Shown here one piece after another: positions 1-7,493 of a stretch of DNA of 11,693 nt. The position numbers and the translations under genes were made by a program. The notes below the pieces were generated by a model. It saw nothing but the letters and a program-made list of their open reading frames with translations, did no database searches and was not told the DNA's origin. Origin of the DNA: PZPK01 sp047628385 (GTDB taxonomy: Bacteria > Pseudomonadota > Gammaproteobacteria > Pseudomonadales > Oleiphilaceae); NCBI GenBank assembly GCA_047628385.1, contig JBLHVH010000096.1:1-11693 (forward strand). Reading direction: 5' to 3'. Every line of letters starts with the position of its first letter. Position 1 is the stretch's first letter.

Positions 1-1
1 C

Positions 2-46
2 GACTATAATAAAGTACTAATATATAAAGGTTCTGGTTTGAAGTAG
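2..46 (+). CDS. Possible C-terminal end of a gene entering from the left edge
   Basis: One plus-strand frame is open from the first base to a TAG at 44-46 and would encode the last 14 residues of a protein (DYNKVLIYKGSGLK). It would converge on the arsC gene, with its stop 15 bases from the arsC stop. That spacing is plausible for convergent genes. The other two plus frames close within the first 20 bases. Fourteen codons cannot identify a family and an open frame of this length can arise by chance, so this is only a candidate. Confidence 0.25.
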   Translation, partial: DYNKVLIYKGSGLK

Positions 47-61
47 ATGTGGTTGTTGACA

Positions 62-415
62 TTAAAATAAATCCAGTACATTTTCAGGTGGGCGGCCAAG
101 TACTGCATGGTTATTTTTGATTACAATCGGTCGTTCAATTAATTTTGGGAATTGAGTCATTTTATTAATTAAATCATCCTCGCTAAGAGATAGGTTACTT
201 AAATTATTATCTTTATAATCTTGCTCGCCTTTGCGTAATAATTCTCGAGCGGAGATGCCAAGTTTAGAAAGTATACCTTTGAGTTCATTCGCGTCTGGGG
301 TATTTTTTAGATAAAGAATGATTTCTGGATGAACACCGTTTTCTTCAATCAATGCTAGCGTTTGGCGTGATTTTGAGCATCGCGGGTTGTGGAATATTTG
401 TATTGTGTCAGTCAT
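62..415 (-). CDS. arsC: ArsC-family reductase, YfgD type (glutaredoxin-dependent arsenate reductase fold)
   Basis: This 117-residue cytosolic protein has the thioredoxin-like ArsC fold. Classical members reduce arsenate to arsenite, using one N-terminal cysteine and glutathione/glutaredoxin. The sequence shows the HNPRCSKSR loop with Cys13, plus Arg61, Arg95 (in KLIERPIV) and Arg108 (in LGRPP). These match, one residue shifted, the Cys12, Arg60, Arg94 and Arg107 of the plasmid R773 enzyme. The overall sequence resembles E. coli YfgD, a chromosomal branch whose physiological substrate is not settled. No arsR, arsB or acr3 gene is nearby, so a dedicated arsenic operon is not indicated. The ATG at 415 is preceded by GAAGG at 429-425, nine bases away. 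The gene diverges from dnaE. Family is certain, substrate is not. Confidence 0.93.
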   Translation of the reverse strand: MTDTIQIFHNPRCSKSRQTLALIEENGVHPEIILYLKNTPDANELKGILSKLGISARELLRKGEQDYKDNNLSNLSLSEDDLINKMTQFPKLIERPIVIKNNHAVLGRPPENVLDLF

Positions 416-580
416 GCTTCGATACCTTCAGAATCTGTCATTTATAAAAGGAGAGCTCGTTGTCAGTATTCTAACTGAAACCTATGGAAGGGGTAAAAGA
501 AATAAGCAGTAAAAATTAATAAGTGGCAAAAAAAATCATGATACTATTAATATCCATTTCACCCTCAATCAAGACTTAAA
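416..580. promoter_or_regulatory. Divergent arsC / dnaE intergenic region
   Basis: These 165 bases separate two divergent genes and must carry both promoters. On the minus strand a CTGACA (466-461) lies upstream of a TATAAA (446-441), but the 14-base gap is too short for a standard sigma-70 pair, so the arsC promoter is unresolved. On the plus strand an A/T-rich stretch holds an eight-A run (near 529-536) and TACTAT / TATTAATA elements near 542-552, without a convincing -35. dnaE has no clear Shine-Dalgarno sequence before its ATG. I see no operator palindrome of note. Confidence 0.4.
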
Positions 581-3500
581 ATGCCAGCAAAATTTATTCA
601 TCTAAGAGTCCATACCGAATTTTCTTTAAGTAAAGGTTTAATCCGAATTAAACCGTTGGTTAAAAAGTTGGTTGCGGACGAAGTACCAGCCATAGCGATT
701 ACTGATCAGTCAAACTTATGTGCGGCGGTTAAATTTTATAAGGCGGTGCGTGGCGGTGGAATTAAGCCAATAATAGGGGTAGATGTATGGTTAGAAAACG
801 AAGATGAACTTGACAAGCCAAGCGGTTTAACACTGCTAGCAATGAATAACAAAGGCTATTTAAACATAACTGAATTAGTCTCTAAAAGTTTTACTGCCGG
901 GCAGGACTACGGAAAAGCGATCGTAAAGCGTGAATGGTTAGTGGCTGCTGCAGAGGGACTTATAGTTTTATCTGGAGCAAAAGATGGCGACGTTGGACGT
1001 GCATTGTTAGCTGGGCGTAAAGAGCAGGCTTTAGAGCGTGCAAAATATTGGATGGATGTATTTCCGTGTAATTTTTATTTAGAACTGCAGCGAACAAATC
1101 GAGCCGGTGATGAAGAAGTCCTGCATCAGACTGTTGAACTAGCCCAAGAAATTAATTGTCCCGTTGTAGCGACAAACGATGTGCAGTTTTTATACGCAGA
1201 AGATTTTGAGGCGCACGAATCGCGCGTATGTATCTCTGAGAGTGAGGTTCTTGATAACCCTAATCGGCCGAAAATTTATACTCAAGATCAGTATTTTAAA
1301 TCTGCTGAGGAGATGATTGAGTTATTTTCAGATATTCCTGAAGCGATCGAAAATACCATTGAAATTGCGAAACGTTGTAATGTTGATATACGTTTAGGTG
1401 AGTGTTTCTTACCGCAATACCCTGTGCCAGAGGGTAAAACTATGGAGACGTTTTTTCGGGAATTGTGTAGCGATAGTCTGGAAGAGCGTTTAGCCGTTAT
1501 TCATGCAAATTGCTCGCCTGAAAAGCTGGAAGAAAGTCGTCTACCTTATTTTGATCGTTTGACTTTTGAATTAGATATTATCCTTCAAATGGGATTTCCC
1601 GGTTACTTCCTCATCGTCATGGACTTTATTCAATGGGCTAAAAATCACGATATACCTGTTGGCCCAGGTCGAGGGTCGGGCGCAGGATCATTGGTTGCTT
1701 ATGTATTAAAAATTACCGACCTTGATCCACTGAAATATGATTTACTGTTTGAACGATTTCTAAACCCAGAGCGGGTCTCAATGCCGGATTTCGATATCGA
1801 CTTTTGCATGGATGGTCGTGACCGTGTCATCGCTTATGTCTCTGAACACTATGGTAAAGAAGCTGTATCGCAGATTATTACTTTCGGTACGATGGCGGCT
1901 AAGGCAGTGGTGCGCGATGTGGCGCGAGTCCAAGGCAAGCCTTATGGTCTTGCTGACCGTTTATCAAAAATGATCCCTTTTGAAATTGGTATGACACTTA
2001 CAAAAGCGATTGAACAAGAGCCAGAATTAAAAAAATATATTGAAGAAGATGAGGGCGCCCAAGAAATATGGGAAATGGCCGTACAACTTGAAGGGATTAC
2101 CCGAAACGTTGGTAAGCATGCAGGCGGCGTAGTCATAGCGCCTTCCAAACTTACCGATTTTTCTGCTCTGTATTGTGATGAAGAAGGTGGCGGTCTTGTC
2201 ACTCAGTTTGATAAAAACGATGTAGAAGATGCCGGGTTGGTAAAATTCGATTTTCTTGGATTAAGAACGCTCACGATCATTGATTGGGCTCTTAAAATGG
2301 TGAATCCGCGTCTCCTGAAGGAAGGCAAAGAACCTGTCGACATCGACCACATCCCTTTAAATGATGCGGCTTCTTTTACTTTGTTGAAATCAGCGCAAAC
2401 TACCGCAGTTTTTCAGTTAGAGTCGCGGGGTATGAAAGACCTTGTTCGACGACTGCAGCCAGATGATTTAGAGGATATGATCGCGCTGGTTGCGCTATTT
2501 AGACCGGGGCCGCTAGAGTCAGGCATGGTTGATGACTTTATCAACCGAAAGCATGGGCGGGCAGAAGTCGCTTATCCTCACCCCGATTTTCAGCATGAGA
2601 GCTTAACGCCAGTTTTAGAGCCTACGTATGGTGTCATCGTTTACCAAGAGCAGGTCATGCAAATTGCTCAGGTGTTAGCGGGTTATACGCTGGGTGGTGC
2701 AGATATGCTGCGTCGAGCAATGGGTAAGAAAAAACCAGAGGAAATGGCGAAACAGCGTGAGACCTTTCGCGAAGGCGCGATTTCGATTGGGGTAGACCCC
2801 GAACTCGCGATGAAAATTTTCGACTTGGTTGAAAAGTTCGCCGGGTATGGTTTCAATAAATCTCACTCAGCGGCTTATGCACTCGTTTCGTATCAAACAC
2901 TTTGGCTAAAAACGCATTTTCCCTCTGAATTTATGGCGGCTGTAATGTCTGCCGATATGCAGAATACTGATAAAATCGTTACCTTGGTCGAAGAAACTCG
3001 TCATATGAAACTCTCATTAGTGCTACCCGATATCAATGTGAGTAAGTTCTTTTTTACTGTTGATGATAAATTACAGGTTGTGTATGGCTTAGGTGCCATA
3101 AAAGGCTTAGGTGAAGGGCCGGTTGGTAGTTTGTTAGACGCCAGAGAGCAGGGTGGACCCTTTAAGAACTTATTCGATTTTTGTGATCGGGTTGATCTTA
3201 AAAAGGTTAATAAGCGTGCGTTAGAATCTTTGATTCGCGGTGGTGCCATGGATAAAATTGGACCTAGTCGTGCGAGAATGATGGCAACGTTAGAAGAAGC
3301 GGTGAAACGTGCAGGGCAAAATGCGCGTAATCTAAATGCCGGTATGATCGATTTATTTGGTGAAGTCGTGCCGGATGACTCTGTAGATGTGTACCAAGGG
3401 ACTGAAAACATTCGGGAGTGGAGTGAAAAAGAGCGGCTTAATTTAGAGAAAGACACCTTAGGTTTATATCTAACGGGGCATCCATTTGATCAATATGAAA

Positions 3501-4060
3501 AAGAAGTGCGTCAGTTTTCACCTAATTCTATTGCTAATACAAAATCTAGCCGCAGTAAAACAACGATTGTCGGATTAATTGTTGATATTAGAGTGATGAA
3601 AAATAAACGTGGACAGACGATGTGTTTCGTCACGATCGATGACCGAAGTGGGCGTATTGAGGGGATGCTTTTTGCAGATACCTATGATGAATGTCGCGAA
3701 GCGATTGTAAAAGATACCATTGTTGCGATTGAAGGCGTCGCAAAAATTGATGACTATTCTGGGTTGATGAAGTTGCGCGTGAGTAACGTGCGCAGCCTGC
3801 TTGAAGCAAGGTCCGGTTTTGCAGATAGATTGGAAATATTGGTCGATCAGAAACAGTTTGAAAATGGTTTTGTTTCGTCGTTAAAAAGTGTCATGGAGCC
3901 CTATAAACATGGCTCGTGTAAAATGGCCTTAAGGTACTTGCGTCCTGAAGCTGAAACACTGATTGAATTGGGAACTGAGTGGGGAGTAAAACCAGCGGAT
4001 GAACTCATGGATGACTTAAAATACTTGCTAGGTAGTAAAAATGTACGCTTGGTGTATTAA
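581..4060 (+). CDS. dnaE: DNA polymerase III subunit alpha
   Basis: This is the catalytic subunit of the chromosomal replicase, 1159 residues against 1160 in E. coli. Domains run: PHP (about 1-280), palm, thumb and fingers (about 281-815), helix-hairpin-helix region (about 835-900), clamp-binding peptide (922-926), OB fold (about 990-1075) and a C-terminal tau-binding region. The nucleotide loop GPGRGSGAGS is at 361-370. The three catalytic aspartates are Asp403 and Asp405 (PDFDIDF) and Asp557 (KFDFLGLRTLT), two residues shifted from E. coli 401, 403 and 555. The PHP metal site is degenerate, with Arg9, Gln43 and Gln202 where active PHP domains carry His, so proofreading presumably depends on a separate epsilon subunit. 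The clamp peptide is MIDLF, with Met in place of the usual Gln. The ATG at 581 gives the N-terminus expected for the family. It lacks a strong ribosome site. Confidence 0.99.
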   Translation: MPAKFIHLRVHTEFSLSKGLIRIKPLVKKLVADEVPAIAITDQSNLCAAVKFYKAVRGGGIKPIIGVDVWLENEDELDKPSGLTLLAMNNKGYLNITELVSKSFTAGQDYGKAIVKREWLVAAAEGLIVLSGAKDGDVGRALLAGRKEQALERAKYWMDVFPCNFYLELQRTNRAGDEEVLHQTVELAQEINCPVVATNDVQFLYAEDFEAHESRVCISESEVLDNPNRPKIYTQDQYFKSAEEMIELFSDIPEAIENTIEIAKRCNVDIRLGECFLPQYPVPEGKTMETFFRELCSDSLEERLAVIHANCSPEKLEESRLPYFDRLTFELDIILQMGFPGYFLIVMDFIQWAKNHDIPVGPGRGSGAGSLVAYVLKITDLDPLKYDLLFERFLNPERVSMPDFDIDFCMDGRDRVIAYVSEHYGKEAVSQIITFGTMAAKAVVRDVARVQGKPYGLADRLSKMIPFEIGMTLTKAIEQEPELKKYIEEDEGAQEIWEMAVQLEGITRNVGKHAGGVVIAPSKLTDFSALYCDEEGGGLVTQFDKNDVEDAGLVKFDFLGLRTLTIIDWALKMVNPRLLKEGKEPVDIDHIPLNDAASFTLLKSAQTTAVFQLESRGMKDLVRRLQPDDLEDMIALVALFRPGPLESGMVDDFINRKHGRAEVAYPHPDFQHESLTPVLEPTYGVIVYQEQVMQIAQVLAGYTLGGADMLRRAMGKKKPEEMAKQRETFREGAISIGVDPELAMKIFDLVEKFAGYGFNKSHSAAYALVSYQTLWLKTHFPSEFMAAVMSADMQNTDKIVTLVEETRHMKLSLVLPDINVSKFFFTVDDKLQVVYGLGAIKGLGEGPVGSLLDAREQGGPFKNLFDFCDRVDLKKVNKRALESLIRGGAMDKIGPSRARMMATLEEAVKRAGQNARNLNAGMIDLFGEVVPDDSVDVYQGTENIREWSEKERLNLEKDTLGLYLTGHPFDQYEKEVRQFSPNSIANTKSSRSKTTIVGLIVDIRVMKNKRGQTMCFVTIDDRSGRIEGMLFADTYDECREAIVKDTIVAIEGVAKIDDYSGLMKLRVSNVRSLLEARSGFADRLEILVDQKQFENGFVSSLKSVMEPYKHGSCKMALRYLRPEAETLIELGTEWGVKPADELMDDLKYLLGSKNVRLVY

Positions 4061-4179
4061 GTCTTTTAAGTAGTCTAAGCTTTAAAATGTCGACAATATT
4101 ACTTGAGTTACTCAGCTATCTGACTGAAAATAGCCTACATTCTCAGCACACTCCTTAATAACACTGATGATTAGATATT
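4061..4179 (+). other. dnaE-accA intergenic spacer
   Basis: This is a 119-base A/T-rich spacer. I find no stem followed by a T run, so there is no evident terminator after dnaE and read-through into accA is possible. A TTGAGT (4103-4108) and a TACATT (4136-4141) resemble promoter hexamers but are 27 bases apart and do not pair at proper spacing. A four-base TCAG/CTGA hairpin is present near 4112-4123 and is too small to interpret. accA has no strong Shine-Dalgarno sequence here. Confidence 0.4.
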
Positions 4180-5130
4180 ATGAACTTATATTACTTGGAC
4201 TTTGAACAACCGATAGCTGAACTCGAAGAAAAAATTGAAGAGTTGCGTCTTGTCGGAACTGATCAAGATTTAAATATCCAAGAAATTATTGAGCGTCTTG
4301 AACATGAGTGTAAAGTTAAGACCAAAGAAATTTTTGCAAATTTGAATGCGTGGGATGTAGCTCGTTTGGCGCGTCACCCCAAACGGCCTTATACTCAAAA
4401 CTACATTGACTTAATATTTACAGATTTTGATGAGCTGCATGGTGATCGAATGTATGCGGATGATAAGTCTATTATTGGTGGTTTGGCGCGTATAGACGGG
4501 CGGCCAGTCATGGTTATTGGTCACCAGAAAGGGCGAGAGGTTAAAGAGAAGGTTCGTCGTAATTTTGGTATGCCAAGGCCTGAGGGTTATCGAAAAGCAT
4601 GTCGTTTGATGGAATTGGCTGAGCGCTTTGATATCCCGATTGTTACTTTTATTGATACGCCGGGGGCTTACCCGGGTATTGATGCTGAAGAACGTGGACA
4701 GAGCCAAGCTATTGCGCATAACTTAGCTGTTATGTCGCGACTTAAAGTGCCAATTATTTCAACCGTGATCGGTGAAGGAGGCTCAGGTGGTGCATTAGCG
4801 ATTGGTGTATGTGACCAATTAAACATGTTGCAATATTCGACATATGCCGTAATTTCACCAGAAGGTTGCGCTTCTATTCTTTGGAAAAGTGCTGAATTTG
4901 CGGCTGATGCGGCAGAAGCAATGGGTATTACTGCTGATAGGCTAAAAGAGCTTAATTTAATTAACACGCTTATTGAGGAGCCTTTAGGGGGGGCGCATCG
5001 CAACATTGAAGAAACGGCAAACAAAGTAAAAGCTGAATTAATTCATAATCTCGATCGCCTAAGTGCATTAGATGTAGATGAACTAGTGGAGCAGCGATAC
5101 AAGCGGCTAATCGCTTATGTCAGAGACTAA
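4180..5130 (+). CDS. accA: Acetyl-CoA carboxylase carboxyltransferase subunit alpha
   Basis: This protein, with AccD, forms the carboxyltransferase that moves the carboxyl group from carboxybiotin to acetyl-CoA. The product is malonyl-CoA, the committed precursor for fatty acids. It is 316 residues, close to the 319 of E. coli. An N-terminal helical segment (about 1-60) precedes the crotonase-fold carboxyltransferase domain. Diagnostic stretches are FIDTPGAYPG (157-166), the glycine-rich GEGGSGGALAIG (198-209), which helps form the acyl-CoA oxyanion site, and SPEGCASILW (226-235). There is no AccD zinc finger, as expected for the separate-subunit form. It lies 119 bases after dnaE, an order shared with Pseudomonas and Enterobacteria, and its last 14 bases overlap tilS. 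The other ACC subunits are not in this window. Confidence 0.98.
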   Translation: MNLYYLDFEQPIAELEEKIEELRLVGTDQDLNIQEIIERLEHECKVKTKEIFANLNAWDVARLARHPKRPYTQNYIDLIFTDFDELHGDRMYADDKSIIGGLARIDGRPVMVIGHQKGREVKEKVRRNFGMPRPEGYRKACRLMELAERFDIPIVTFIDTPGAYPGIDAEERGQSQAIAHNLAVMSRLKVPIISTVIGEGGSGGALAIGVCDQLNMLQYSTYAVISPEGCASILWKSAEFAADAAEAMGITADRLKELNLINTLIEEPLGGAHRNIEETANKVKAELIHNLDRLSALDVDELVEQRYKRLIAYVRD

Positions 5131-6529
5131 ATTACCCAGTTTTGAACAGCTTCACCCTTCAATTCAAAGTGCCGTGCGCGCAATCCCTGTTAGTGAACGC
5201 TATATTGTTGCCTTAAGTGGTGGTCTAGACTCAATGGCATTATTAGCCTTTGCGCTGCCTTATCTAATCAAATCGTATAAACCAATCATTCAAATCCTGC
5301 ACGTGCATCATGGTTTAAGCCAGTTTGCGGATGAATGGGCTGAGCATTGCCTGTCTGTGAGTGATGAAATGAGTTTGGCTTGCCATGTTGAGTATGTAAG
5401 TGTTGTGTTGGGTGGTAAAGGGCTTGAGGCTGCTGCGAGAGACGTACGGTATGGTGTCTTTGAAAGTTATCTTTCTGAAGGTGGCGTATTGCTGCAAGGG
5501 CATCATCTAAACGATCAGGCTGAAACAGTACTCATGCGGTTATTACGTGGTGCAGGGCCCGAAGGTTTGTCTGGAATCCCTCAGAAGCGATCGCTATCAG
5601 CAGGTTGTTTATTTCGTCCTTGGTTGGGTTTGCCCAGAAGCTTGTTAGAAATAGAAATTAAAAAAACAGGCATAAAGTGGGTCGAGGACGATAGCAATAC
5701 CGACCTACAGTTTGATCGAAATTTCTTGCGTCATAACGTGCTTCCATTACTTGAGGCGCGTTGGCCAAATGTTTTAAATAGTATTAGTCGAACGGCTGAT
5801 CGCTCGGATCAAACGCATCAGCAGCTATTGTCTTGGTGTGAGACAGAAATAGTAAACGTAAAAAGTCCGCAGTATCTAGATGAACTGGCGTTAGACTTAG
5901 TATTATTGTCTAGGTATTCAGTGGCGCAACAGCGATTTTTAATACGGTATTGGTTAGATATTTTGGCAGTTGAACACCCGTCAGAAAAAATATTTGAGCG
6001 TATTTGGTCAGAGATGATGCCGGCAGAAAGAGATGCGCAGCCAGCTTTGCGTTGGGGGCTCAACCACTTACGGCGCTTTAATGGTTGTTTGTTTTATCTA
6101 AACGACTATGCGGTTGAAGATCAGTCTTATCACTATGAAGTATTTTGTGATCAGGGTGTGCTATTTGAACACGATACCTTGTTAGGCAGTTTTACGATTG
6201 GTGGGCGTGAGTTAAACGTTATGTCTGCGGCTGTTGGTCGCTATGCGAGTAATCGATTACTGATAAGAATGCCAAAACATAATGAAGTGATGACTATTCG
6301 CTCGCGAAGCGGTGGTGAGTCAATAATTGTCTCTGGTTCTGCTCAAAATAAATCGCTCAAAAAGATGCTTCAGGCCAAAAAAATTGCACCGTGGCGGCGG
6401 TCGCATCTACCTTTAGTCTATTATGGTGATACTTTAGTGCTTGCTATTTTAGGTCCGAATGACTGTTTAGTAGCGAATGGTTTTGACGCTAATGTTTTAG
6501 AAACTGCTATTGAGTTTAGTTGGAAATAA
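5117..6529 (+). CDS. tilS: tRNA(Ile)-lysidine synthetase
   Basis: This enzyme uses ATP and lysine to convert C34 of the CAU-anticodon tRNA-Ile into lysidine. The change makes the tRNA read AUA and accept isoleucine, and it is normally essential. The 470-residue product is longer than the 432 of E. coli. The N-terminal PP-loop ATPase carries SGGLDS at 34-39. LHVHHGLS (61-68) and GHHLNDQAETVLMRLLRG (128-145) are typical of the family, as is the DDSN...DRNFLRH stretch (191-206). The middle region (about 215-330) is the tRNA-binding linker, and KKMLQAKKIAPWRR (415-428) begins the TilS C-terminal domain. The ATG at 5117 lies inside accA in another frame, so translation is probably coupled to accA. 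Only a weak AAGCGG ribosome-site-like element precedes it. Confidence 0.97.
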   Translation: MSETKLPSFEQLHPSIQSAVRAIPVSERYIVALSGGLDSMALLAFALPYLIKSYKPIIQILHVHHGLSQFADEWAEHCLSVSDEMSLACHVEYVSVVLGGKGLEAAARDVRYGVFESYLSEGGVLLQGHHLNDQAETVLMRLLRGAGPEGLSGIPQKRSLSAGCLFRPWLGLPRSLLEIEIKKTGIKWVEDDSNTDLQFDRNFLRHNVLPLLEARWPNVLNSISRTADRSDQTHQQLLSWCETEIVNVKSPQYLDELALDLVLLSRYSVAQQRFLIRYWLDILAVEHPSEKIFERIWSEMMPAERDAQPALRWGLNHLRRFNGCLFYLNDYAVEDQSYHYEVFCDQGVLFEHDTLLGSFTIGGRELNVMSAAVGRYASNRLLIRMPKHNEVMTIRSRSGGESIIVSGSAQNKSLKKMLQAKKIAPWRRSHLPLVYYGDTLVLAILGPNDCLVANGFDANVLETAIEFSWK

Positions 6530-6559
6530 CTTGAAGGCTATCTTATCCCCCGAAAGCCC

Positions 6560-6588
6560 TTGCAAATCGCGGGGTTTGCCACTAGAAT
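6560..6588 (+). promoter_or_regulatory. Candidate sigma-70 promoter of the rpsF operon
   Basis: TTGCAA (6560-6565, four of six to consensus) and TAGAAT (6583-6588, five of six) are separated by exactly 17 bases. Transcription would start near 6595. The bases after the -10 (TCCTCGCTC) are C/G-rich, like the discriminators of stringently controlled ribosomal promoters. The -35 box is also part of a small inverted repeat, GCAAA/TTTGC (6562-6566 and 6575-6579). The promoter sits just downstream of tilS, which itself has no recognisable terminator. This is the best hexamer pair in the spacer, but it is inferred by eye. Confidence 0.55.
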
Positions 6589-6594
6589 TCCTCG

Positions 6595-6725
6595 CTCTAA
6601 AATCTGCAAGAGATCTATGTTTACCAGCTTGGTAGACGTTAGTATTTCTTGTGTAACTGTAACTCCTTGCTTTTTAAAGTTATTTTAAAAAAATACTTAA
6701 AAGCTACAACCCATAGGGAGAGTAT
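6595..6725 (+). promoter_or_regulatory. Structured 5' leader of the rpsF operon
   Basis: If transcription starts near 6595, the leader is about 130 nt. It holds three inverted repeats. The first pairs 6617-6626 with 6630-6639 (10 bp, two G-U pairs, loop GCT). The second pairs 6669-6680 with 6695-6704, with a two-base bulge. The third pairs CCC (6710-6712) with GGG (6716-6718), which would cover the Shine-Dalgarno AGGGAG at 6715-6720. A tandem TGTAACTGTAAC lies at 6652-6663. S6:S18 is known to repress its own mRNA through a leader element containing a CCG bulge in many bacteria. I see no CCG triplet between the presumed start and the ATG. Regulation by this leader is therefore plausible but not shown, and the structures were found by eye. 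Confidence 0.4.
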
Positions 6726-7187
6726 ATGCGTCATTACGAAATTATATTCTTGGTACACCCTGATCAAAGTGAACAGGTTCCAGGAATGGTCGAGCGATAT
6801 AAAGAACTTATTTCTACTGGCGGTGGTCAAATTCACCGACTAGAAGACTGGGGTCGTCGTCACTTGGCTTACCCAATCAACAAAATCCACAAAGCACACT
6901 ACATGTTGATGAATATCGAATGTAGCCAAGAAGTGTTGGATGAGTTGTCTCACAACTTCCGTTTTAACGATGCCATCATTCGTGATTTGGTTATTCGTTG
7001 TAAAGAAGCGATTACTGAAGAATCTCCTATGAAAGCTGCCCAGCAGCGTGATGAACGTCGTCCTCCGCGTCCGGATACTCGTCGTACTGAATCACCAGCT
7101 GAGAACACTGAAGTAGCTGAAGAAACTGTTGCTGAAACTGCTGATACCGCTGATAACAGCGAATCAGAATCAGAAACTGAAGATTAA
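6726..7187 (+). CDS. rpsF: 30S ribosomal protein S6
   Basis: S6 pairs with S18 on the 30S platform and binds central-domain 16S rRNA. The 153-residue product starts with MRHYEIIFLVHPDQSEQV, the first beta strand of the S6 ferredoxin-like fold. It contains the conserved DWGRRHLAYPINKIHKAHYMLM stretch (41-62) and RFNDAIIRDLVIR (79-91). The core ends near residue 100. After that comes a long charged tail: first basic and proline-rich (RRPPRPDTRR, 111-120), then acidic (about 121-153). The tail makes it longer than the E. coli protein (about 131-135), whose tail is extended with glutamates by RimK. Whether this tail, ending in ESETED, is a RimK substrate is unknown. A strong AGGGAG ribosome site lies five bases before the ATG. 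rpsR follows after 22 bases. Confidence 0.98.
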   Translation: MRHYEIIFLVHPDQSEQVPGMVERYKELISTGGGQIHRLEDWGRRHLAYPINKIHKAHYMLMNIECSQEVLDELSHNFRFNDAIIRDLVIRCKEAITEESPMKAAQQRDERRPPRPDTRRTESPAENTEVAEETVAETADTADNSESESETED

Positions 7188-7209
7188 TCAATAGATCTAG
7201 GAGAAGACT

Positions 7210-7440
7210 ATGTCTCGTTTTTTTCGTCGTCGTAAGTTTTGCCGATTCACTGCTGAAGGTGTAAAACAGATCGATTATAAAGATATCGAAACTTTAAAAG
7301 GTTACGTATCAGAAACAGGTAAAATTGTACCAAGCCGTATTACGGGTACTAAAGCTAAATATCAGCGTCAATTGGCGACTGCTATTAAGCGTGCACGTTA
7401 CCTAGCAATTTTACCTTATACAGATAACCACCACGAATAA
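7210..7440 (+). CDS. rpsR: 30S ribosomal protein S18
   Basis: S18 is the heterodimer partner of S6 on the 30S platform. The 76-residue product (75 in E. coli) is complete. FFRRRKFCRF (4-13) has the single cysteine at 11. The core IDYKDIETLKGYVSETGKIVPSRITGT (21-47) and the basic helix KYQRQLATAIKRARYLAILPY (50-70) are diagnostic of S18. An AGGAG at 7199-7203 lies six bases before the ATG. The gene follows rpsF directly. priB, which sits between rpsF and rpsR in Enterobacteria, is absent, as in Pseudomonas. Its last codons and stop are part of a hairpin described separately. Confidence 0.98.
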   Translation: MSRFFRRRKFCRFTAEGVKQIDYKDIETLKGYVSETGKIVPSRITGTKAKYQRQLATAIKRARYLAILPYTDNHHE

Positions 7441-7466
7441 GTTTAAATCGTGGTGAACTATTTTTA
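7429..7466 (+). terminator. Hairpin with T run spanning the rpsR stop (terminator or attenuator)
   Basis: CACCACGA (7429-7436) is an exact inverted repeat of TCGTGGTG (7448-7455). This gives an 8-bp stem with an 11-base loop that includes the rpsR stop codon. ATTTTT follows at 7460-7465, after a four-base gap. The long loop and offset T run suggest a partial rather than strong terminator. That would let S6 and S18 be made in excess over the downstream membrane protein and L9. Ribosomes finishing rpsR would cover the 5' arm, so folding could depend on translation. Confidence 0.5.
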
Positions 7467-7493
7467 TGAGTAAAACTATCAAAGAGCTGACTT

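Noticed and set aside
62..415. arsC as part of an arsenic resistance island
   Set aside because: No arsR, arsenite pump or other metal gene is nearby, and the sequence is of the chromosomal YfgD type flanked by housekeeping genes.
3001..3456. 151-codon minus-strand frame inside dnaE
   Set aside because: It lies fully antisense to the conserved C-terminal part of DnaE. Its composition is what the complement of that coding sequence would give, with no family resemblance.
6649..6843. 64-codon plus-strand frame overlapping the rpsF start
   Set aside because: It lies in the leader and in the wrong frame of S6, with no ribosome site. S6 itself has a strong site and a full-length match to the family.
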